9,805 nt of DNA, taken from positions 1 through 9,805 of the forward strand of contig USIM01000020.1 in the NCBI GenBank assembly GCA_900554675.1. The letters run 5' to 3'. The notes below the pieces were generated by a model that was not told the origin of the DNA, ran no database searches, and saw only the letters and a program-made list of their open reading frames with translations. Both the position numbers and the translations under genes were made by a program. Shown piece by piece: positions 4,950-9,805 of this stretch. Each line of letters opens with the position of its first letter. The first letter of the stretch is position 1. Origin of the DNA: an uncultured Sutterella sp. (GTDB lineage: Bacteria; Pseudomonadota; Gammaproteobacteria; Burkholderiales; Burkholderiaceae_F).

Positions 4950-6998
4950 TTAGTAGTTCTCTGCACGCACTTCAAAGAAGCTTTGAGCGTAGCCGCAAAC
5001 CGGGCAGGCTTCAGGAGCCTTCGGGCCCATGACGAGGTGACCGCAAATACGGCATTCCCACATCGTTTGTTCGGCCTTAGCAAACACTTGTTGCATTTCA
5101 ACGTTCTTCAAGAGCTTGCGATAGCGTTCTTCGTGAGCCTTTTCGATGGCGCCGACAGCACGGAACTTGGCAGCCAAGTCCATGAAGCCTTCTTCTTCGG
5201 CTTCCTTAGCAAACGTTGCGTACATGTCCGTCCATTCATAATTTTCGCCATCAGCGGCAGCGCCCAAGTTCTTGGACGTGTCGCCAATCCAACCCAAAGC
5301 TTCACACCACAAGCGGGCATGTTCTTGCTCGTTGCGAGCGGTTTGTAAGAAAATGGCAGCGATTTGTTCATAGCCTTCACGCTTGGCCACTTCTGCGAAG
5401 TACGTGTACTTGTTGCGAGCTTGAGATTCACCGGCAAAGCAGGTCATCAAGTTCTTTTCCGTCTTGGAGCCGGCCAACTTGCCGTTGCATTCGCACTTTT
5501 CAACCACGGGTTCAAAAGCTTCATAACCCTTCTTACAGAGCGGGCAAATGATGTCCTTGGGCAATTCGCCATCACATTCGTGAACGTAACCGCAGACCTT
5601 ACAGATATACTTCATCTTTTTTTCTCCTAAATCCCCACTACGATCGGTGTAGTGAGTGTGTAACATTTTTTCAGCCAATTCCGACAAAGGCTTGCCGTAG
5701 AAGGTTTCATAAAGCGCTTTGATTTCTTCATTTTCATGACTCGTGCGCTTTTGAACAGGCAAACTTTCATCGCGTTTGTAAAGGGCGTCAATACGTAATT
5801 GACGCGTTTGATCTTCTTGACCCCAATTGAGTTTGGGTTGACCGCCACCGCTGATGCAGCCGCCCGGGCAGGTCATCACTTCGACCATATGGTAGGGCTT
5901 GGCAGCCGTCTTTAAGGATTCAATGAATTGACCGGCAGCGGCCGTACCGTAGATCACGGCCACATTCACCGTGGTACCGGCAACATCAAGGCTTGCTTCT
6001 TTGACGTTCTTTAAACCACGAACGGGCTTTAAGTCAAAGAGCACTTCCGGAGCCTTTTCACCGGTGATAAATTCATAGGCCGTACGAAGAGCAGCTTCCA
6101 TCACGCCACCCGTATTACCGAAAATCACGCCGGCACCGGAGCCTTCACCCATCAAGCGGTCAAATTGCGATTCTTCGATGGCATCAAATTGGATACCACG
6201 AGCTTGGGCCCATAAGCCCAATTCGTGCGTGGTGACCACAAAGTCCGTGTCACGCATGCCGTCTACGCCCCAGTATTTGCCGGCAGCGCACATTTCTTCG
6301 CGACGGATTTCGAACTTCTTGGCCGTGCAGGGGGTAATGGCAACATGAACAATCTTCTTCGCATCAATCCCTTGGGCTTTTGCAAAATAGGTCTTGACGG
6401 TCGGACCTTGCATGCCGATGGGGCTCTTAGCCGAAGAGATGTGTTTGATCATGTGAGGATAGAACGTTTCGCAATACTTCACCCAAGACGGGCAGCAGCT
6501 CGTAAATTGCGGCAACGTGGCATCCTTGTCTTGCAAGCGGGCAATGAGTTCGCTCGCTTCTTCCATAATGGTTAAGTCAGCAGCGAAGTTCGTGTCCAAA
6601 ACATAGTCAGCACCCAAAGCACGCAAAAGACCAACCATCTTACCTTGCTCAAAGCTACCCGCAGGCAGGCCAAAGGCTTCCGCAATAGCAGCGCGAACGG
6701 CGGGTGAGGTGGACATCACGACAATGGTGTCGGGGTCGTTGATTGCTTTTTGAACATCGGGGTATTCGAGCGGGCTAAAAAGGCTTCCCGTGGGGCAGAC
6801 GTTAATGCATTGGCCACAGTGAATGCAGATGGCACGATCGCCCGTTTTTTCGAGATCATATCGACCATGCACACCGATATAGTCTTCGCAGACTTGACGA
6901 CACATTGCACAGTTAACGCATAAGGCCTCATCGCGCTTAAGAGCGGGATTATCCTCGTTAACGGCAACACGCACATCAAGTGATTGATGAATGGACAT
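4950..6998 (-). CDS. [FeFe] hydrogenase fused to rubredoxin-rubrerythrin-rubredoxin
   Basis: A single 682-residue frame with two complete enzymes. Residues 1-461 are an [FeFe] hydrogenase, which interconverts H2 with protons and electrons. They comprise a 2[4Fe-4S] ferredoxin domain ([11 protein letters not shown] at 27-37, [11 protein letters not shown] at 58-68), then the H-cluster domain with L1 TSCCPSW (166-172), L2 TPCTAKKFE (222-230) and L3 [16 protein letters not shown] (373-388), then a small-subunit-like tail ending LHTHYTDR (446-453). From M462 comes a rubredoxin-like CKVCG...CPLC (466-488), a ferritin-like diiron domain (GESQARNKY at 523-531, NEQEHARLW at 556-564, IEKAHEERY at 618-626), and a C-terminal rubredoxin (CRICG at 649-653, CPVCGY at 665-670). 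Rubrerythrins reduce hydrogen peroxide in anaerobes. No signal peptide is seen, so it is probably cytoplasmic. GGGAG lies 5 nt before the ATG. Maturases HydEFG are not in the window. The fusion could be real or a merger of two genes. Confidence 0.92.
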   Translation of the reverse strand: MSIHQSLDVRVAVNEDNPALKRDEALCVNCAMCRQVCEDYIGVHGRYDLEKTGDRAICIHCGQCINVCPTGSLFSPLEYPDVQKAINDPDTIVVMSTSPAVRAAIAEAFGLPAGSFEQGKMVGLLRALGADYVLDTNFAADLTIMEEASELIARLQDKDATLPQFTSCCPSWVKYCETFYPHMIKHISSAKSPIGMQGPTVKTYFAKAQGIDAKKIVHVAITPCTAKKFEIRREEMCAAGKYWGVDGMRDTDFVVTTHELGLWAQARGIQFDAIEESQFDRLMGEGSGAGVIFGNTGGVMEAALRTAYEFITGEKAPEVLFDLKPVRGLKNVKEASLDVAGTTVNVAVIYGTAAAGQFIESLKTAAKPYHMVEVMTCPGGCISGGGQPKLNWGQEDQTRQLRIDALYKRDESLPVQKRTSHENEEIKALYETFYGKPLSELAEKMLHTHYTDRSGDLGEKKMKYICKVCGYVHECDGELPKDIICPLCKKGYEAFEPVVEKCECNGKLAGSKTEKNLMTCFAGESQARNKYTYFAEVAKREGYEQIAAIFLQTARNEQEHARLWCEALGWIGDTSKNLGAAADGENYEWTDMYATFAKEAEEEGFMDLAAKFRAVGAIEKAHEERYRKLLKNVEMQQVFAKAEQTMWECRICGHLVMGPKAPEACPVCGYAQSFFEVRAENY
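5613..5628 (-). promoter_or_regulatory. Internal ribosome binding site and start for the rubrerythrin half
   Basis: At the hydrogenase-rubrerythrin junction the minus strand reads AGGAG (5624-5628), an 8-nt spacer of seven A and one G, then ATG (5613-5615, residue M462). This is a better Shine-Dalgarno arrangement than most genes in the window have. The ATG is exactly where a free-standing rubredoxin-rubrerythrin would begin ([10 protein letters not shown]). A separate 221-residue rubrerythrin could therefore be made from the same mRNA. The A7 run (5617-5623) is also where an indel would separate or join the two frames. Confidence 0.6.
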
Positions 6999-7023
6999 AA
7001 CTTCTCCCTATAGTCCTACAGTT

Positions 7024-7040
7024 GCAATCATTTCGATTGC
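7024..7040. promoter_or_regulatory. Inverted repeat in the hydrogenase mRNA leader
   Basis: GCAATC and GATTGC are separated by 5 nt (7024-7029 and 7035-7040), about 25-40 nt upstream of the hydrogenase ATG and just past the proposed -10 box. It could be an operator overlapping the transcription start or a small leader hairpin. I recognise no family consensus. Confidence 0.4.
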
Positions 7041-7045
7041 GATTC

Positions 7046-7074
7046 AGTATAGAGAGCGTGATTTCAAATCACAA
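7046..7074 (-). promoter_or_regulatory. Sigma70-like promoter of the hydrogenase-rubrerythrin gene
   Basis: TTGTGA (7069-7074), a 17-nt spacer and TATACT (7046-7051) on the minus strand give a convincing promoter, with a start expected near 7039 and a leader of about 40 nt before the ATG at 6998. The spacer holds a perfect dyad, which makes regulation at this site likely. Confidence 0.6.
7058..7072. promoter_or_regulatory. Perfect 15-bp palindrome inside the hydrogenase promoter
   Basis: GTGATTT-C-AAATCAC on the plus strand is a 7-bp perfect inverted repeat around one central base. It overlaps the -35 box and fills most of the spacer, so a bound regulator would block RNA polymerase. It is reminiscent of CRP/FNR-type sites (GTGAT...ATCAC), but the half-site spacing is one base longer than the usual consensus. 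The regulator is unknown. Confidence 0.5.
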
Positions 7075-7092
7075 TTGGACTTGAACGCACAC

Positions 7093-7113
7093 TCAATAGA
7101 TAAAGTCTATTGA
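7093..7113. promoter_or_regulatory. 8-bp inverted repeat upstream of the hydrogenase promoter
   Basis: TCAATAGA (7093-7100) and TCTATTGA (7106-7113) form a perfect dyad with a 5-nt spacer. Its near edge is about 19 bp upstream of the -35 box, a position typical of an activator site. It lies after the T-run of the preceding terminator. No regulator family could be assigned. Confidence 0.45.
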
Positions 7114-7142
7114 CAAAAACGCAACCCAAGCGGTTGCGTTTT
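7111..7142 (-). terminator. Intrinsic terminator of the pepN-fbp-small ORF transcript
   Basis: On the minus strand AAAACGCAACC pairs with GGTTGCGTTTT over 11 bp (7132-7142 with 7116-7126) around a 5-nt loop, ending in a T-run (7115-7119). It begins 3 nt after the stop codon of the 58-codon ORF. This places that ORF in the same transcript as fbp and supports its being a real gene. Confidence 0.9.
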
Positions 7143-7145
7143 GCG

Positions 7146-7322
7146 TTATTTGTTTTCAGAATCAGCTGGCTGATCGGCCTTGTCTCGTTTAGGGGTGGAT
7201 TTATCCTGGCCAAGACTTCCGAAAATGCTTTTATTCGGATTGTCCTTTGCCCAACTGGTAAAGCCGTAGACAATGATCAATGGAATTAAAATCCAATCGG
7301 CGATCAGCTCAAGCCATTCCAT
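7146..7322 (-). CDS. Small single-span membrane protein, 58 residues, unknown function
   Basis: An ORF of 58 codons (begins MEWLELIADWILIPLIIVYG, ends ADSENK) that standard length cut-offs would miss. Residues about 7-24 are a hydrophobic helix long enough to span the membrane. The rest is polar and charged, rich in Lys, Asp, Gln and Ser, so the peptide looks like an anchored protein with a flexible tail. Its ATG (7320-7322) lies 2 nt after the fbp stop, with no separate ribosome site, so translation is probably coupled to fbp. An 11-bp terminator starts 3 nt after its stop. I do not recognise the family. Position suggests it belongs to the fbp transcript but says nothing firm about its role. 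Confidence 0.65.
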   Translation of the reverse strand: MEWLELIADWILIPLIIVYGFTSWAKDNPNKSIFGSLGQDKSTPKRDKADQPADSENK

Positions 7323-7324
7323 AA

Positions 7325-8320
7325 CTATTTAGCGTGGTAAGAGGTGACCAAGTCAACTTCTTCTTGAGAACCCAAGAACACGGCCACACGTTGGTGTAAA
7401 CCCGTCGGCGTGATTTCACGAATGCGTTCATAGCCATTCGTGGCACGACCACCGGCTTCTTCAATCAACCAACTCATCGGGTTGGCTTCGTACATCAAGC
7501 GCAACTTACCGGCCTTCTTCGGATCACGGTTATCGCGCGGGTACATGAAGATACCGCCACGATTTAAGATGCGGTGCACTTCAGCCACCATGGCGGCAAT
7601 CCAACGCATGTTGAAATTCTTGCCGCGAGGACCCGTGGTACCGGCTAACATTTCAGAAACGTAGCGTTGAACCGGTGCTTCCCAATGACGCATATTGGAG
7701 CAGTTGATGGCAAATTCAGCCGTTTGCGCAGCCAATTCAACCTTTTCGATCGTTTGGAAGTATTCGTTCTTGGAAGAATCCAACGTAAAGACCGTCGTAC
7801 CGAAGCCCAACGTCATCACCAATTGCGTTTGCGGGCCGTAGATCACATAACCGGCAGCTTTTTGTTGCGTACCCGGTTGCAAGAATTCTTCGTCCTTGAC
7901 GTCACGGTGCGGGGTGCCGGCGGGCAAAATCGAGAAAATCGTGCCGATCGAGACATTGATGTCGATGTTGCTTGAGCCATCCAACGGATCAAACAAAACC
8001 AAGTAGGGGCCGATGTCGCAGTTTTCCGGCACTTGAAGGGCGTTGTCCATTTCTTCACTGGCCACAGCGCTGACAAAACCGCTTTCCATGCAGGCTTGGC
8101 TCATGATGTCATTGGCAATGATGTCCAATTTCTTTTGCGTTTCGCCTTGGACGTTTTCACTACCTGCGGAGCCTAAAACGCCAGCCAATGCACCTAAACT
8201 CACCTTAAAGCTGATGTCTTTACACGTTTCGGCGATGTGAGCAATAAGCCCCGTGAGCTTAGGATCCACACCGTGTTCATTTTGCATTTCTTGTAAATAC
8301 AAGGCTAAAGTTTTTGCCAT
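7325..8320 (-). CDS. fbp: Fructose-1,6-bisphosphatase class I
   Basis: A 331-residue cytoplasmic enzyme that hydrolyses fructose 1,6-bisphosphate to fructose 6-phosphate, the committed step of gluconeogenesis. Class I marks are all present: ASEEMD at residues 87-92, the metal-binding [13 protein letters not shown] at 108-120, substrate-loop residues NFNMRW near 235-240, GGIFMYPRD at 255-263, and the late signature [20 protein letters not shown] at 272-291 with metal ligand E278. Length matches E. coli Fbp (332). The ATG at 8318-8320 follows AAGGAAAG at good spacing and lies 24 nt after the pepN stop, so the two genes are probably co-transcribed, an order I recall as common in betaproteobacteria. 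A 58-codon ORF follows after 2 nt. Confidence 0.98.
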   Translation of the reverse strand: MAKTLALYLQEMQNEHGVDPKLTGLIAHIAETCKDISFKVSLGALAGVLGSAGSENVQGETQKKLDIIANDIMSQACMESGFVSAVASEEMDNALQVPENCDIGPYLVLFDPLDGSSNIDINVSIGTIFSILPAGTPHRDVKDEEFLQPGTQQKAAGYVIYGPQTQLVMTLGFGTTVFTLDSSKNEYFQTIEKVELAAQTAEFAINCSNMRHWEAPVQRYVSEMLAGTTGPRGKNFNMRWIAAMVAEVHRILNRGGIFMYPRDNRDPKKAGKLRLMYEANPMSWLIEEAGGRATNGYERIREITPTGLHQRVAVFLGSQEEVDLVTSYHAK

Positions 8321-8344
8321 GGTTTGTCTTTCCTTTTCGTGGTG

Positions 8345-9805
8345 TTAGTGAGAGGCGTTGTTAAGCGCCTTACCCACGACTTCCTTAAGATTATTCGATA
8401 AATTCGGTTGAGAATAAACGTAGTTTAATGCACCAAACATTAAGCGGGCACATTCGGGCGTGTAGCGACGCCAGCCATCAAGGCAGCGAGCCAAACGAGC
8501 AGCAATGGCCGGGTTAATGCGGTCAAGCTTCAAAACTTCACTTGCCCAAAGTTTATAGCCTTCGTTATCAGGACGATGGAATTCGGCCAAATTGTTTTGA
8601 CAGAAAGCTAAAACCAACGAATAGACGTTGTTGGGGTTATTCGTGTTGTAACCCGGATAGCGCTCTATAAGGTTTTGCACGACATCCTTAATGGAGCATT
8701 CATCCATGGGGATGGTGGCCGTGGCTTGAACCGTAAACCACTTGTTGATCAAAAGCGGTTCATCGCGCCATTCGGCCTCAGCAGCTTCGAGCAATGCGTA
8801 CTTGGTGGGCGAAGCGCTATTGACAATAATGCGCAAGGCATCCAAGCGTTCGGTCAAATTCGAGCTCGTTTCAAACGATTGACGAGCACGCAAAAGGGAC
8901 TTGGCGTTGCCACCGGCTAAGAGCAATTCAAAGCAAATCGCACGCAAGGCGCGACGACCCGAATCGGTCGGATTGGGCGAGTAGGTTGAGCTCGGTAAGT
9001 TTTCATCAAAGACACGCATGATGACGTGCGAGAAAAGTCGACCCAATTGGTCACGCAACGCACGCGTTGCGGCACGAATCGCCAAAGGATTAATCAAAGG
9101 CTGAGATTCAGCCACACGACGCTCACTCGGTAACGTCAAGGCAATGGCCTTAAACGCAGCCGAAGCTTGCTTGTCGGTTAACATCGCTTCAAAAGCATTT
9201 TTGAAGTGAGGATTAATTACCATGCGCGTACCGCGTTCATAATCCATCACCATTTCATTGATGCAACGAAGTGACAATGCTTCCATGGCTTCACAACGGT
9301 TAAAGGCATCGTTATCGAAGCGACTTAAAAAGACCAATTCTTCGTTCGTGTAGTCATAGTCCACAACAATGGGTGCCGAGAAATTGCGGGCCAAAGACGG
9401 TACCGGTTTTTCCTTAATGCCAACAAAGGTCCAAGTAAATTCCGTTTCGGTCAATTCCAAAATGCGGGAGTTGCCCTTCGGACTCGTTTCGGCTTGCAAC
9501 TGCAACGGAATCGGGTTGCCCTTGGGGTTCAAAAGTGCAAAGCCAAAGGGGATGTGGAAAGGTTCCTTATTGGCTTGACCGGGGGTTGCCGGGCACGATT
9601 GTGTGAGTTTTACCGTGTAGGTGGCACTATTGCGATTCCACTGCGTCTCGACCTTGACGTGCGGAGTACCGGCTTGCGTGTACCAACGCTTAAATTGCGT
9701 TAAGTCCTTCAAGTTGGCTTTTCCCATGGCGGCTAAGAAGTCGTCACAGGTGACCGCATTGCCGTCGTTTTCTTTGATATATAAATCAAAACCACGCTTA
9801 AAGCC
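8345..9805 (-). CDS. pepN: Aminopeptidase N, C-terminal 486 residues (5' end outside window)
   Basis: The C-terminal part of an M1-family zinc aminopeptidase, the main cytosolic enzyme removing N-terminal residues from peptides. The frame is open to the window edge: the first visible residues are GFKRGFDLYIKEND followed by NAVTCDDFLAAMGKAN, the region just after the catalytic domain. QFKRWYTQAGTPHV then opens the beta-sandwich domain. The remaining roughly 350 residues are the helical ARM-like C-terminal domain, ending FGALNYVYSQPNLSNNLKEV then VGKALNNASH. The GAMEN and HEXXH motifs would lie upstream and cannot be checked. E. coli PepN has 870 residues, so a little over half is visible. The ATG at 9727 is an internal methionine, not the start. 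Confidence 0.97.
   Translation of the reverse strand, partial: GFKRGFDLYIKENDGNAVTCDDFLAAMGKANLKDLTQFKRWYTQAGTPHVKVETQWNRNSATYTVKLTQSCPATPGQANKEPFHIPFGFALLNPKGNPIPLQLQAETSPKGNSRILELTETEFTWTFVGIKEKPVPSLARNFSAPIVVDYDYTNEELVFLSRFDNDAFNRCEAMEALSLRCINEMVMDYERGTRMVINPHFKNAFEAMLTDKQASAAFKAIALTLPSERRVAESQPLINPLAIRAATRALRDQLGRLFSHVIMRVFDENLPSSTYSPNPTDSGRRALRAICFELLLAGGNAKSLLRARQSFETSSNLTERLDALRIIVNSASPTKYALLEAAEAEWRDEPLLINKWFTVQATATIPMDECSIKDVVQNLIERYPGYNTNNPNNVYSLVLAFCQNNLAEFHRPDNEGYKLWASEVLKLDRINPAIAARLARCLDGWRRYTPECARLMFGALNYVYSQPNLSNNLKEVVGKALNNASH

Noticed and set aside
4983..5630. Several plus-strand frames of 80-120 codons across the rubrerythrin region
   Set aside because: They lie opposite conserved cysteine and diiron motifs of the minus-strand protein and look like nothing known.
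7110..7115. Perfect TTGACA on the plus strand as a -35 box
   Set aside because: No -10 element lies at 16-19 nt; the downstream bases are the terminator stem, and there is no plus-strand gene to serve.
6998..7145. A further small gene between the hydrogenase start and the upstream terminator
   Set aside because: The 147-bp interval is explained by promoter, dyads and terminator; open frames crossing it have no plausible start or coding character.
9725..9727. ATG at 9727 as the start of the last gene
   Set aside because: The frame is open to the window edge and the residues before this methionine match aminopeptidase N, so it is internal.
1..9805. CRISPR array, prophage or defence island
   Set aside because: No regularly spaced direct repeats, phage structural genes or defence genes were seen. 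The only mobile feature is the single tnpB element.

Overview
All genes in this window lie on the minus strand, so read biologically it runs from position 9805 down to 1. Gene content and order (pepN then fbp; a 6S RNA followed by an EVE-domain gene and a TauE/SafE-type transporter) suggest a betaproteobacterium of the Burkholderiales. A ferredoxin-type [FeFe] hydrogenase and a rubrerythrin point to an anaerobic or microaerophilic gut-type member such as the Sutterellaceae. That placement is inferred from memory of gene content, not from a search.

Layout in transcription order. (1) The C-terminal 486 residues of aminopeptidase N (pepN), then fructose-1,6-bisphosphatase (fbp), then a 58-codon membrane-peptide gene 2 nt after fbp, closed by a strong intrinsic terminator. 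(2) A regulatory interval with three separate inverted repeats and a good sigma70-like promoter. (3) One 682-codon ORF joining a complete [FeFe] hydrogenase to a complete rubredoxin-rubrerythrin-rubredoxin unit, followed by an intrinsic terminator. (4) tRNA-Gly(CCC) and a terminator placed directly in front of trmB, then uppP 15 nt later. (5) A 1632-bp IS200/IS605-type, tnpB-only element (IS1341-like). Both hairpin ends, both predicted cleavage sites and a likely omega RNA can be read. It sits between uppP and what looks like uppP's own terminator. (6) A 6S RNA gene whose long-range pairing can be followed by eye, an EVE-domain gene, and a TSUP-family transporter gene cut by the window edge.

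The most interesting object is the hydrogenase-rubrerythrin fusion. It could join hydrogen turnover to peroxide reduction in one polypeptide, or be two genes merged by loss of a stop codon. A Shine-Dalgarno sequence and ATG remain at the junction, next to a run of seven A, so the rubrerythrin half may also be made alone. The second is the TnpB element. Its nuclease has all three RuvC acidic residues but no cysteines where the zinc ribbon should be, and its predicted RNA guide is the 5' arm of a host terminator.

The remaining genes are ordinary housekeeping: central carbon metabolism (fbp), peptide degradation (pepN), tRNA modification (trmB) and recycling of the cell-wall lipid carrier (uppP).
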